Assembly (NCBI GenBank): GCA_020633675.1
Contig: JACKDE010000004.1
Span: forward strand, 1 to 64,000
Reading direction: 5' to 3'
Source of the DNA: Deferribacteres bacterium
GTDB taxonomy: Bacteria > Zhuqueibacterota > Zhuqueibacteria > Zhuqueibacterales > Geothermadaptataceae
Length of the DNA: 64,000 nucleotides
Position numbers and translations under genes: made by a program. A model generated the notes under the pieces. The model had not been told where the DNA came from. It ran no database searches and saw nothing but the letters and a program-made list of their open reading frames with translations. Shown in pieces: positions 17,287 through 28,027 of this stretch. Every line of letters starts with the position of its first letter. Position 1 is the first letter of the stretch.

Positions 17287-17646
17287 AGCACCCTCTAAAA
17301 TTGGCAAAGAAGTTGTTTTGGCAGATAGAAAGCAGGTGGATTTTCTTGCTTATTGAAGAAACAGCATCAATTTTATCTTATATACGACTACACACAGTGA
17401 TTTGCGGTAAGCGAAATTATTTTTGCCTATAACAATTATTATTGCAAAATGAAGAAAAATTCATAATTGCAAAAGAAGCACTGAGCTATCCGGTTTCATT
17501 GCGCTTGACTTTTGGAGCGCTGAATATCATATTTTTCGCTACCCAAACGCCCGCTCTCAAGCTGCTGACCAAGTTGAGCGCTCAATTCGCGGCACGTCAT
17601 CCATTCCATTTGCGGGAAGCATTTTACAGAATTTGAGGAGGCAAGC
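17287..17646. other. Divergent intergenic region
   Basis: A 360-base AT-rich spacer between the minus-strand TPR gene and the plus-strand M28 peptidase. Apart from one plausible plus-strand promoter at 17505-17533 I see no RNA gene, strong hairpin or convincing small reading frame. A minus-strand promoter must also lie here, but no hexamer pair is convincing. Confidence 0.5.
17505..17533 (+). promoter_or_regulatory. Possible sigma-70 promoter for the M28 peptidase gene
   Basis: TTGACT at 17505-17510 and CATATT at 17528-17533 are 17 bases apart. The -35 match is good, the -10 match is moderate. Distance to the ATG at 17647 is about 107 bases. Confidence 0.35.
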
Positions 17647-19128
17647 ATGTCCCGAAAAGTGACCCTGTTTTTTACCAGAGCCATCGCACTCATGGCTATT
17701 TTGAGTCTGCCAGCTATTGCATCTGCGCAGCAGGCGGATATTCATCAAGTGGTTGCCGCGTTGCTCGGTGATACACCCATGATTGCGGATTTGCGCGAAC
17801 TCACCGACGAAATCGGTGGCCGTCCTACCGGCTCCGAAGCGAATCTAAAATCGGTGGAATGGGGTCTGCAGAAATTCAAGCAGGCTGGCGTGACTGCTCG
17901 CAAGGAAGCTTTTCAAATGCCTCGTTTTTGGTTGGAACGCGAGACCCGTGTCTCTATCAGTGGTGATGCCAGCTTCTCGCCAAGTGCCGTGGCGATGACG
18001 TTTTCGGTCGCCACCGGCAGCGATGGCCAGACCGCGTCATTGGTCGATGGTGGTTTTGGTACCGAAGCCGATTTTGCCCGGCTCGGCGCTGCCGCCAAAG
18101 GGGCTTTTATGCTGGTCGAAACCCATGAGTTGCTCGACATCGATGGGCTTTTTCAGGAATATGCCGACGCAGTTGGTACCGAAAAACGCGCGCTTGCCGC
18201 CGATGTGGCCGGTGTGATTTACATGTCATCGCGCCCGAAAGGCTTGCTCTATCGCCACAATGCATCGCTCGGCCCGGACAACAAAAAGCCGATGATGGTG
18301 ATGGAGCGCGAAGGTGCGCAACGCGCCCTGCGCCTGCTGCGGGCCGGCAAAACGCTTTCGATCACCGCCTACATCGATGTCGATGATCGCGGGCCCTATG
18401 ACAGCTATAACGTGATTGGCGAGATCAAAGGCTCGGAAAAGCCGCAGGAGATCGTCGTAATCGGCGCGCATTTGGATTCCTGGGGCCTGGGCACCGGTGG
18501 CAACGATAACGGTTGCAACGTGGTGATGATGATTGACATTGCACGCCAGATGAAGAAAATCGGCCTGAAACCAAAACGCACCATTCGTTTTGTGCTATGG
18601 AACGGCGAAGAACAGGGCCTGGTCGGTTCGTGGCGCTACACCCAGGCGCATCTCGACGAGATGGACAATCACGTCATGGCGACCTCCATCGACATCGGCA
18701 GCGGCCGTATCACCGGCTTTTTCACCAATGGCCGCGCTGATATTTTGCCGGCGGTCGACAAGGCGCTCGAACCGGTGGGTGGTCTCGGGCCGTTCGTCAA
18801 CATCAACGCGCCGATAGTCGGCACCGACAATTACGATTTTATGATGCAGGGCGTCGCCAACCTGGTCGGCAATCACGATCCCTACAACTACGGGCCGAAC
18901 TACCATGCCGAGTCGGACACCTTCGACAAAGTCGATCTCCGTCAGATTCGCGTCAATGCAGCGATTGTCGCGGCACTGACCTATGGTTTTGCCAATATGG
19001 AGGTCACCTGGAAGCGGCAATCCCGCGCCGATATCCAGAATCTGATCGACTCGACTGACCTGGGCGTGCAGATGGGTTATTTCAATCTCATGCCCGGGTG
19101 GCTGGACGGCTCACGCGGGAGGAAGTGA
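17647..19128 (+). CDS. Exported M28-family zinc peptidase
   Basis: A 493-residue exopeptidase-like protein with a signal peptide ending near AIASAQQ. The M28 di-zinc site is complete: H275 and D277 in GAHLDSWG, D287 in GGNDNG, the E321-E322 pair in NGEEQG (general base and ligand), D349 in SIDIGSG, and H420 in NYHAESD. A PA-like insertion precedes the catalytic domain. The overall pattern resembles plasma glutamate carboxypeptidase-type aminopeptidases. GAGGAGG lies just before ATG. Expected to work in the periplasm or outside the cell in peptide use. It is followed by the M1 aminopeptidase gene in the same orientation, 155 bases on. Confidence 0.92.
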   Translation: MSRKVTLFFTRAIALMAILSLPAIASAQQADIHQVVAALLGDTPMIADLRELTDEIGGRPTGSEANLKSVEWGLQKFKQAGVTARKEAFQMPRFWLERETRVSISGDASFSPSAVAMTFSVATGSDGQTASLVDGGFGTEADFARLGAAAKGAFMLVETHELLDIDGLFQEYADAVGTEKRALAADVAGVIYMSSRPKGLLYRHNASLGPDNKKPMMVMEREGAQRALRLLRAGKTLSITAYIDVDDRGPYDSYNVIGEIKGSEKPQEIVVIGAHLDSWGLGTGGNDNGCNVVMMIDIARQMKKIGLKPKRTIRFVLWNGEEQGLVGSWRYTQAHLDEMDNHVMATSIDIGSGRITGFFTNGRADILPAVDKALEPVGGLGPFVNINAPIVGTDNYDFMMQGVANLVGNHDPYNYGPNYHAESDTFDKVDLRQIRVNAAIVAALTYGFANMEVTWKRQSRADIQNLIDSTDLGVQMGYFNLMPGWLDGSRGRK

Positions 19129-19283
19129 TATTCATTATGAAGCACAATGGACAATGATCGCAATGCGCATTGGGTTTTGCGAAGGACAAATCACAAAATG
19201 ATCGTGTAGCGTTGTAGTGCTTGTGCTCAATTTTATTTCCCTTAAAATCTTGAAGCTATGGTATTTGGAAAAGGAAGGAACTG

Positions 19284-21767
19284 ATGAAATCGAAAAAATT
19301 GGTTTCCGGGATAGCCCTGATTTTTTTGCTCACCTCCCCCCTGCTGGCGCAACGTCTGCCGGAAGGAGCGTACAATGCCAATCGCGCCCGCAGCATCGAC
19401 GTACTGCACTACAAGGCTGAGCTCAGCTTTGACTATAGCAAGCAGCACCTGTTCGGCACCGCCACAGTTCAGCTCGTGCCGCTACGCGAACTCAGCGCAT
19501 TCTCGCTCGATGCCATCATGCTGAACATCAAAAGCGTGCGCGACTCTGGCAGCAACGCCAAATTGCCCTTTGAAAACACCGGTCGTGCCATCAACATCAA
19601 GCTACCGAAAACCATTACGCACACGGATACCCTCTCCGTCGTAATCGAATATGATTGCACGCCGCGCGCCGGCATGTATTTCGTGCGTAACCCGCAAAAC
19701 CAGGATTTGTTTTTCATACACACTTACGGCGAAGGTGGCAAGCATGCAAACTGGCTGCCGATTTACGCCGACCTCAACGACAAATTTTCCACCGAAATGG
19801 TGCTGACCGTACCCGAACCCTATAGCGCGATTTCCAATGGCAAGCTCGTCGGTGAGCAAAAAATGGATGATGGTCGCACAAAGTTCCACTGGCTGCAAAA
19901 ACTGCCACATGCCAATTACCTGATTTCGATTTATGTCGGCGAATTCGAGCGCGGGGAGTTGCGTCCGGCCTTTGGCAGCATTCCGATGGCCTATTGGGTG
20001 CCGAAAGGCCGCAAAAGCGATGGCGCTTTTTCTTTCGGCAACACCACTGACATGGTGGAATTTTTCTCCAGACGCTTCGATTACACTTACCCCTGGGACA
20101 AATATGATCAAATCGCAATTCCTGACTATGCCATCGGTGCGATGGAGCACACCGGCATCACCGGGCACGAAGTGAGCGTACTGCGCGACAAAAATGCACC
20201 GCTCGACTTTTCACCGGTGCTCGAGCACTATTCCGATCCATGGTCGGCCGAAGCGATTATTTCGCATGAGCTGGCGCACCATTGGTTTGGCGACTTGCTG
20301 ACCTGCCGAAATTTGAGCTATCTGTGGCTGAACGAAAGCTTTGCCAGCTATTTGATGATGTTGTGGGATGAAGAATCGCTCGGCAAAGAACAGCTTTTGT
20401 TCGATGTACAACTCGCAAAAGATCAATATATTAATTATGTACATACTGCCCACATCATCCGCCCGCTCGAGTATCACTATTTTGACGATACCAACACCAT
20501 TTACAACACAGAGCATACCTACTACAAAGGTGCGGTCGTGCTGCACACCCTGCGCAAAGTGCTCGGCGACGAGGCGTTTTTCCGTGCGCTCGGCGCCTAT
20601 CTCGACAAGCACGAATTCCAAAATGTCGTAAGCCAGGATTTGAAAATTGCAATCGAAGAGGCTACCGGTGAAAATCTCGAGTGGTTTTTCGATCAGTGGG
20701 TAACCGGCGGCGGTCATCCGCAATTCGAAGTGCGTTATGAATACCTGCCGGCACAGAAAAAAATTGCGCTGTTCGTTGACCAGGTACAGCCTTTGGTGGA
20801 AGGACAAGGCATATTCAAGCTGCCGGTGCGCATCACTATCGCCACGCCCGCCAAAACCTGGCAGGAAAAAGTGTGGGTCGAACAAGCCAGTGAGCGTATT
20901 CTAATCACCAGCGAGCAAGCCCCGCTGATGGTCAGCTTCGACGGCGCGGGTGATTTGGTCGCTGAAATCGATTTTCCGAAAAGTGCGGATGAGCTGGCTT
21001 ATCAGGCACAAAACGATGCCATCGCCGGCAGCATGCGCGCGATTCGCCAACTCGCGGCGGCGCACCCGACAGCGCCGCAAAGTATCGATGCATTGACCAA
21101 AATTTTGCAGGGCAACGGTTTTTGGGCGATGAAAGCAGAAGCGGCTCTCGCTCTCGGCAAAATTCGCAGTGCAGCAGCGCTTGAACTGGCGAAAACGGCA
21201 TTGCAAGCAACCGACTATCGAGTGCGCAAGGCCGCCGTGCTGGGCCTGGCAGAGTTTCCCGGTGCACAGGCATCTCCACAGCTCGAAGCGGTTATCGCAA
21301 ACGACAGCCATAGCGATGTGGTGGCGGCAGCCATCGTCGCGCTGGCGAAAGTGAAACCGAATCTCGAAAAAGGCTTTTTTGAAAAACAGCTTGCGCGCGA
21401 TGCCTGGTTCGACGAAATCCGCCTGGCTGCGTTGCAAGCTTGTGCGTTGCAGTCACAAAAGGAACTGTTGTCGACTTTCAAACGCTATGCACAACACAAA
21501 TACAATCAATCGGTGCACGAAGCTGCGCTGCGAGCCTGGGCTGCGGCTGCGCCGAACGATCCCGACTTGCACAAACTTCTGATCGTGCGCACCGAAAGTC
21601 CGACCTACACCATCCAGCAGGCAGCGATCGGCATGCTGGGCGAGCTGTACGTCAGTGCCGCAAAAACGCGCTTGCAGCAGATTATCGACGAGAATGCCGA
21701 TGCCAACCTGGTGGTGCTGGCGCAGTCTTCACTCGACAACATTGCCTGGCTGGAAGGTCAAAAGTGA
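19284..21767 (+). CDS. Exported M1-family aminopeptidase with HEAT-like tail
   Basis: An 827-residue gluzincin. Signal peptide MKSKKLVSGIALIFLLTSP then LLAQ. Zinc site HELAHHW with H328, E329 and H332, and the third ligand E351 in NESFAS, at the usual 18-residue spacing; the exopeptidase loop reads GAMEHTG instead of the typical GAMEN. Residues from about 590 onward are helical HEAT-like repeats (AAALELAKTALQATDYRVRK and similar), a feature of some M1 enzymes from this bacterial group. AAGGAAGG precedes ATG. Likely removes N-terminal residues from peptides outside the inner membrane, alongside the M28 peptidase upstream. Confidence 0.92.
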   Translation: MKSKKLVSGIALIFLLTSPLLAQRLPEGAYNANRARSIDVLHYKAELSFDYSKQHLFGTATVQLVPLRELSAFSLDAIMLNIKSVRDSGSNAKLPFENTGRAINIKLPKTITHTDTLSVVIEYDCTPRAGMYFVRNPQNQDLFFIHTYGEGGKHANWLPIYADLNDKFSTEMVLTVPEPYSAISNGKLVGEQKMDDGRTKFHWLQKLPHANYLISIYVGEFERGELRPAFGSIPMAYWVPKGRKSDGAFSFGNTTDMVEFFSRRFDYTYPWDKYDQIAIPDYAIGAMEHTGITGHEVSVLRDKNAPLDFSPVLEHYSDPWSAEAIISHELAHHWFGDLLTCRNLSYLWLNESFASYLMMLWDEESLGKEQLLFDVQLAKDQYINYVHTAHIIRPLEYHYFDDTNTIYNTEHTYYKGAVVLHTLRKVLGDEAFFRALGAYLDKHEFQNVVSQDLKIAIEEATGENLEWFFDQWVTGGGHPQFEVRYEYLPAQKKIALFVDQVQPLVEGQGIFKLPVRITIATPAKTWQEKVWVEQASERILITSEQAPLMVSFDGAGDLVAEIDFPKSADELAYQAQNDAIAGSMRAIRQLAAAHPTAPQSIDALTKILQGNGFWAMKAEAALALGKIRSAAALELAKTALQATDYRVRKAAVLGLAEFPGAQASPQLEAVIANDSHSDVVAAAIVALAKVKPNLEKGFFEKQLARDAWFDEIRLAALQACALQSQKELLSTFKRYAQHKYNQSVHEAALRAWAAAAPNDPDLHKLLIVRTESPTYTIQQAAIGMLGELYVSAAKTRLQQIIDENADANLVVLAQSSLDNIAWLEGQK

Positions 21768-21897
21768 AGTTAGCCGCGAATGCTCGCCAATGAGCGCACA
21801 TACAATCTGCCGCTTTGTAATCCAAATCTGTGCACTTCGCAGCCTTGGGAATATTTATCGATGGCTGAGCATGCGCTCCTTGCATCACACAATTTTG

Positions 21898-21904
21898 TAA
21901 TATA
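21898..21904 (+). repeat. Target-site duplication, left copy
   Basis: TAATATA directly abuts the left inverted repeat of the insertion sequence; an identical TAATATA abuts the right end at 22887-22893. A perfect 7-base duplication supports transposition into this intergenic site and a recent event. Confidence 0.85.
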
Positions 21905-21920
21905 ACCCAAGTTGTGACCT
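21905..21920 (+). repeat. IS left terminal inverted repeat
   Basis: ACCCAAGTTGTGACCT; exact inverted match to 22871-22886. Confidence 0.92.
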
Positions 21921-22053
21921 ATTGATGTAATCGTTTAGATCACCAACTGTTCTTTCAAAAAAAATAGCGTTGGTCTGAAATCGTGAGGATTTGTCGCCAG
22001 AAACTCCAAAAGAACAATAGCTTAAATTGTTTTTCATATTCCCCTGGAGTTTC

Positions 22054-22872
22054 ATGGACGACAAAATTCTTTCAATTTACTGTCTATGCGATGATCTTCT
22101 CAAAGCCTTGTCACATCGCGAAGATCCGCAATGTCAAATGTCCGATGCCGAAATCATGACCACTGCGATTATCGCTACCTACTGTTTTGGTGGCAATTAC
22201 GCTCAAGCGTGCCGGTTTTTACAACTACCACAGTATTTTCCTGACATGCTGAGCAAAAGCCAGTTCAACCGCCGCCTGCATCGCTTAACAGATCGCTTTG
22301 TTCAGCTTTTCCAGTGTTTGAGTCGAACGTGGAAAGACCTGAACACCGAATCGATTTATGTGATTGATAGTTACCCGATTGCGGTTTGCGATAACTATCG
22401 CATTCGCAGGTCGCGAATCTATCAAAATGAACAGTATCGAGGCTATATCCCAAGCAAAAGAAGATACTTTTATGGCCTGAGAATTCACATCATGATTACC
22501 CAAAACGGCCAACCCGTTGAAGCCTTTCTGATGCCCGGCGGTGTCGCCGATGTCGATGCTTTGAAAGTGTACGAGTTTGATTTGCCGGAGCACAGTACAA
22601 TTTATGCTGACAAAGCCTACAACGAGTACAAAACCGAAGACCTGTTAGAAGAACTCTGCGAGGTTACGCTCTCGCCTTTGCGAAAGAAAAATTCAAAACG
22701 TGCTGTACCCGGATATGTCGCCTATCTGCAGCATTATTATCGAAAAAGGGTCGAGACCGCAGGCAGCTTGATCGAAAGAACTCTTCCCAAATCGATACAT
22801 GCGGTCACTGCAAAGGGCTTTGAACTCAAAGTTTTCTTGTTTGTGCTCGCATACAGTGTCAGTTTCTTTTAG
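22054..22872 (+). CDS. IS982-family transposase
   Basis: A 272-residue DDE transposase of the IS982 family. Landmarks are the N-terminal CDDLLKALSHREDPQCQMSD helix region with SDAEIMTTAII, the first catalytic aspartate in YVIDSYPIAVC, the second in IYADKAYNEY, and the C-terminal glutamate in VETAGSLIERTLPKSIHAV. ATG at 22054 is preceded by CTGGAG; a TTG nine codons upstream lacks a binding site. The frame is open throughout and ends in the right inverted repeat, so it appears functional. A 133-base leader within the element separates it from the left repeat. Confidence 0.93.
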   Translation: MDDKILSIYCLCDDLLKALSHREDPQCQMSDAEIMTTAIIATYCFGGNYAQACRFLQLPQYFPDMLSKSQFNRRLHRLTDRFVQLFQCLSRTWKDLNTESIYVIDSYPIAVCDNYRIRRSRIYQNEQYRGYIPSKRRYFYGLRIHIMITQNGQPVEAFLMPGGVADVDALKVYEFDLPEHSTIYADKAYNEYKTEDLLEELCEVTLSPLRKKNSKRAVPGYVAYLQHYYRKRVETAGSLIERTLPKSIHAVTAKGFELKVFLFVLAYSVSFF

Positions 22873-22886
22873 GTCACAACTTGGGT
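22871..22886 (-). repeat. IS right terminal inverted repeat
   Basis: AGGTCACAACTTGGGT; exact inverted match to 21905-21920. It contains the transposase stop codon's last two bases. Confidence 0.92.
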
Positions 22887-23439
22887 TAATATACTTGGCT
22901 TTACAATTCTTCTTCCGACATTCCGGCATTAGAAATTTGGCGTAAAAAATTTTCAGTGTCGCTTCCGAAATGACGCATTTTCTGTTTGAGCACAGCGAGT
23001 TTAAATGCATCAGGAAGCGATGGTGAAAATTTAGCCAAATTTCTGCAGCCGAAGAGTTTTTTGCCTCTTTTTTGACCACAAAAAAGAAGATAGTGCTTCG
23101 ATTTGCGCGATTAATGCTGGGAGTTGCAGCCAATTTTCTTTAAAAAACAAGTATGCCTTTCTTCTCTGTTTGCGTGAGCATCGCGAGCCATGTCCACTTT
23201 GTTCCAAAAACCATTCTTTCGGCACAGGTTGGCCAATGCTTTGGGTTTAAAATTTCAAAAAAATACCTGATTGGCCATTTTGCCGTGTATTGAGTGTTTG
23301 CCAGCCTCCCACATGCTGTACTAATTTTCAGCATGAATCTTGCAGCTTCAACGAAAAAAACTATCATTTTCGACCACAACACCTTATATTCCCATCTTTG
23401 GCAATCGGTACGTTTCACACAAAACAATTCGCCTGACGC
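22887..23439. other. Non-coding stretch downstream of the IS
   Basis: A 553-base AT-rich stretch. Reading frames on the minus strand (for example 23031-23225 and 23140-23427) have Lys/Phe/Trp-rich translations with no recognisable motif or binding site, so I do not call them. A 7-base-arm hairpin (CATGCTG/CAGCATG, 23312-23335) precedes the probable promoter of the acyl-CoA synthetase. The right copy of the target duplication occupies 22887-22893. Confidence 0.5.
23340..23367 (+). promoter_or_regulatory. Possible sigma-70 promoter for the acyl-CoA synthetase
   Basis: TTGCAG at 23340-23345 and TATCAT at 23362-23367, 16 bases apart, about 72 bases before the ATG. Confidence 0.4.
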
Positions 23440-25416
<1,977 letters not shown>

Positions 25417-25430
25417 ACCAAACGGTGAAA

Positions 25431-26768
25431 ATGGAAAATCAAACCAAACATTTATGCGTTACAGGTGATTCTCGCAAGATGATCGAAGTCCCAGATGCTT
25501 CGGTGCACCTGGTGGTGACGTCGCCGCCCTATTGGCAGCTCAAAGATTACGGATCAGCGGCTCAGATTGGTTTCGACCATTCCTACCAGGATTACATCAA
25601 TCACTTGAATTTGGTCTGGAAAGAATGTTATCGAGTACTGCACCCGGGCTGCCGAATGCTCGTGAACATCGGCGATCAATTTGCGCGGGCAGTTTATTAC
25701 GGCCGCTATAAGATCATTCCGATTCGAACCGAAATCATCAAATTCTGCGAGACGGTCGGCTTCGATTATATGGGTGCGATTATCTGGCAAAAGAAAACAA
25801 CGATGAATACCACGGGCGGTGCGACCATAATGGGTTCGTACCCCTATCCCAGAAATGGCATCGTTGAAATCGATTATGAGTTTATTCTGATATTCAAAAA
25901 AACGGGCAAACCACCAATTGTCGCAAAAGAAGTCAAAGAAAAATCTCGCATTTCAAAAGAGAAATGGAAAGAATATTTCTCCGGACACTGGTACTTTAAC
26001 GGTGCAAAGCAGGAGAACCATATCGCCATGTTTCCTGTTGAGTTACCTAAACGAGCTATTGAAATGTTTACCTTTGCTGGGGAAACAGTATTAGATCCTT
26101 TTTTGGGCAGCGGTACAACATCGCATGCGGCTATGCTCACGAACAGGAATTCTATCGGCTACGAAATCAACGAGGCATTCTTGCCAATCATCAAGTCCAG
26201 ATTAGATGGAAATGAGCTTTCATTGTTTCAATCGGAAATTCGGTTCGAAAAACAAAATTTGGGCAACACAGATTGGGAGAGAGAGATCGAGAAGTTGCCT
26301 TATCAATTTCACGATCCGATCAAATTCGATAAAAAAATAGATCCGAATAAATTGAAATTCGGTTCGAAAATCAGTCTTGCTGACGGCAAGTCCGGCGCAC
26401 AGCGAGAGCAATATTTTACCGTAAAACAGATTATCCAACCGCACTTAATTCGACTGAACAATGATGTGATCGTCAGACTCATTGGTGTAAAGTCAAAATT
26501 GCAAACAAAAGCCAAAGCGCTGGATTTTTTAGAAAAGAAAATTGGCCATGGCCAAATCTATTTGAAATTTGATGCGACAAAATACGATAAAGAAAATATT
26601 CTTCTGGCCTATGTTTATATGAAGAATAAGACCTTTATCAATGCCCATCTCATCAAAAACGGCTATACCGAGCTCGACACGGAGTTCCCTTTTAAATATC
26701 GACCGAAGTTTCAAGAATTGATAAAAAGACTATCCGCTTATGAAAACGAAATTCAGAATCTCGAATAA
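25431..26768 (+). CDS. N4-cytosine-type DNA methyltransferase with SNase-like C-terminus
   Basis: A 445-residue modification enzyme. Residues 5-270 form a beta-class amino-methyltransferase: motif IV TSPPYW (30-35), typical of N4-cytosine enzymes, comes before the AdoMet-binding DPFLGSGTT (222-230). Residues about 330-440 resemble a staphylococcal-nuclease/thermonuclease fold (VIVRLIGVK, then LLAYVYMKNKTFINAHLIKN, as one block), but the DTPE-type catalytic segment reads KSKL and the second arginine is not evident, so nuclease activity is doubtful; DNA binding is more likely. ATG at 25431 is preferred over a GTG two codons earlier. It overlaps the restriction gene by 29 bases. The region is AT-richer than its neighbours, suggesting acquisition. 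Confidence 0.88.
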   Translation: MENQTKHLCVTGDSRKMIEVPDASVHLVVTSPPYWQLKDYGSAAQIGFDHSYQDYINHLNLVWKECYRVLHPGCRMLVNIGDQFARAVYYGRYKIIPIRTEIIKFCETVGFDYMGAIIWQKKTTMNTTGGATIMGSYPYPRNGIVEIDYEFILIFKKTGKPPIVAKEVKEKSRISKEKWKEYFSGHWYFNGAKQENHIAMFPVELPKRAIEMFTFAGETVLDPFLGSGTTSHAAMLTNRNSIGYEINEAFLPIIKSRLDGNELSLFQSEIRFEKQNLGNTDWEREIEKLPYQFHDPIKFDKKIDPNKLKFGSKISLADGKSGAQREQYFTVKQIIQPHLIRLNNDVIVRLIGVKSKLQTKAKALDFLEKKIGHGQIYLKFDATKYDKENILLAYVYMKNKTFINAHLIKNGYTELDTEFPFKYRPKFQELIKRLSAYENEIQNLE

Positions 26769-27342
26769 CGAAATCGCAGAATTACTGGGTATCGAGTCCG
26801 TTGAGTTTCCGAAATACACTACTCAGATTGTCAATTTAGCCAGTCAAAATGCACAGGCTACACGACCGCGCGTTGTTGGCCAAATGAGTGATTTGATGCA
26901 AGAATTCTCGGGCAAATCCATTGATGAATGGGAGAACTGGTATCTCCAAAAGCACCCAAACGCGATCCAGGATGCACGAAAAAAAATTGCACAAATGATT
27001 GAGAATTTTCGAAATGCTATGGATGAGATCGACCAGCAGTTGATCGAGAATTGGGTACGCGATTTGGTTATCCTTAAAACGTATATAGGACTAAAATTTC
27101 AGAAAGCAATTCTGATAAAAACAGCAGAATTGTTAAAATCGAATTATCGGATAGCCAACTCAAAGGACGAATCGAAAGGAGTGGACGGCTTTATTGGGGA
27201 TTTGCCAATTAGTATTAAGCCAGAATCCTATAGAGCCAAAAAGCAATTGCTTGAAAATATCGATGCCCGGTTCATTTTTTACGACAAAGTCAAAACAGGC
27301 ATAAAAGTCGATATTTCCGATGTCCTTGCAGACAGAGAATAA
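26740..27342 (+). CDS. MjaI-like type II restriction endonuclease
   Basis: A 200-residue protein resembling the MjaI restriction endonuclease family, whose type member cuts CTAG. The signature ATRPRVVGQMS (40-50) and WENWYLQKHP are family-like, and a PD-(D/E)xK-type core may be formed by D149 (GVDGF) and K160 (ISIK). Recognition is from memory of the family and of pairing with an N4-cytosine methyltransferase, so family is fairly secure but specificity is inferred. It begins inside the 3' end of the methyltransferase gene, an order that lets modification be made first. Confidence 0.8.
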   Translation: MKTKFRISNNEIAELLGIESVEFPKYTTQIVNLASQNAQATRPRVVGQMSDLMQEFSGKSIDEWENWYLQKHPNAIQDARKKIAQMIENFRNAMDEIDQQLIENWVRDLVILKTYIGLKFQKAILIKTAELLKSNYRIANSKDESKGVDGFIGDLPISIKPESYRAKKQLLENIDARFIFYDKVKTGIKVDISDVLADRE

Positions 27343-27378
27343 AAGCAGTTGCTACTCACAAAATTATATCAATAGCCA

Positions 27379-27885
27379 ATGCCACCCACGCAAAAAACAA
27401 TCATCGGCGTGATGGGGCCGGGCGAGGGCGCGACAGAAAATGATAAGGCAGCGGCCTTCACGCTCGGGAAGCTGATCGCGGAGCAGGGCTGGGTGCTGCT
27501 GAGCGGCGGCCGCGATTGCGGTGTGATGGACGCTTCCTGCAAGGGTGCGAAAAGCGCGGGCGGGCTGACTATTGGCATTTTGCCCGGCACCACGCGAGCC
27601 GGGATGTCGGATGCTGTCGACATCCCGATCATTACTGGCACAGGGAATGCAAGGAACGCGATCAATGTCCTCTCCTGTGACGCAATAATTGGCTGTGGCA
27701 TGGGTGCCGGCACGGCATCGGAAGTCGCGTTGGCGCTCAAGAGCGACAAATTTGTAATTCTGCTCAACAATGATGAAATTAGCCAGCGTTTTTTTCGCAG
27801 CCTTGCGAAAAACGCGCAGCTCGAATATGCGAATTCACCACAACAGGCGGTGGCATTGATCAAACAAAAATTGTCCGAAAAGTGA
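27379..27885 (+). CDS. LOG/DprA-like Rossmann-fold protein (TIGR00725-type)
   Basis: A 168-residue cytoplasmic protein with an N-terminal IIGVMGPGEG strand-loop and a phosphate-binding segment LSGGRDCGVMDASCKGA, then GLTIGILPGT and a C-terminal GMGAGTASEVALAL. These match the lysine-decarboxylase-like/LOG superfamily branch known as TIGR00725, which shares its fold with cytokinin-activating LOG enzymes and the SMF/DprA Rossmann core. The full PGGxGTxxE motif of true LOG enzymes is replaced by GMGAGTASE, so nucleotide-monophosphate hydrolase activity should not be assumed. It follows the restriction gene by 36 bases; no functional link is evident. Confidence 0.8.
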   Translation: MPPTQKTIIGVMGPGEGATENDKAAAFTLGKLIAEQGWVLLSGGRDCGVMDASCKGAKSAGGLTIGILPGTTRAGMSDAVDIPIITGTGNARNAINVLSCDAIIGCGMGAGTASEVALALKSDKFVILLNNDEISQRFFRSLAKNAQLEYANSPQQAVALIKQKLSEK

Positions 27886-28027
27886 TTCTTTAGCATCTAA
27901 TTCGAAAACGCATCCCGGCGCGATCTCAGCTATTTTTGAACCAATTGATCGAATTCAATAAACGACTCGCATGTCATCGCATGCGAAAACCATTTACTTA
28001 TTCATTATCATTGAAGGTGGGAGCGAT

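Larger units (their letters stand above)
21905..22886 (+). mobile_element. IS982-family insertion sequence (982 bp, intact)
   Basis: Bounded by perfect 16-base terminal inverted repeats, ACCCAAGTTGTGACCT at 21905-21920 and its reverse complement at 22871-22886, with a 7-base target duplication outside. It carries one full-length DDE transposase whose stop codon lies inside the right repeat, as is common for the family. It sits between the M1 aminopeptidase and the acyl-CoA synthetase without breaking a visible gene. Confidence 0.93.

Noticed and set aside
19165..19185. Palindrome CAATGCGCATTG followed by GGTTTTG, possible terminator after the M28 gene
   Set aside because: The arms leave no loop, and the T-run is short.
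22693..23427. Minus-strand frames after the IS element, possible remnant gene
   Set aside because: The first overlaps the transposase antisense and the others lack a start signal and any recognisable motif; I could not support even a pseudogene.
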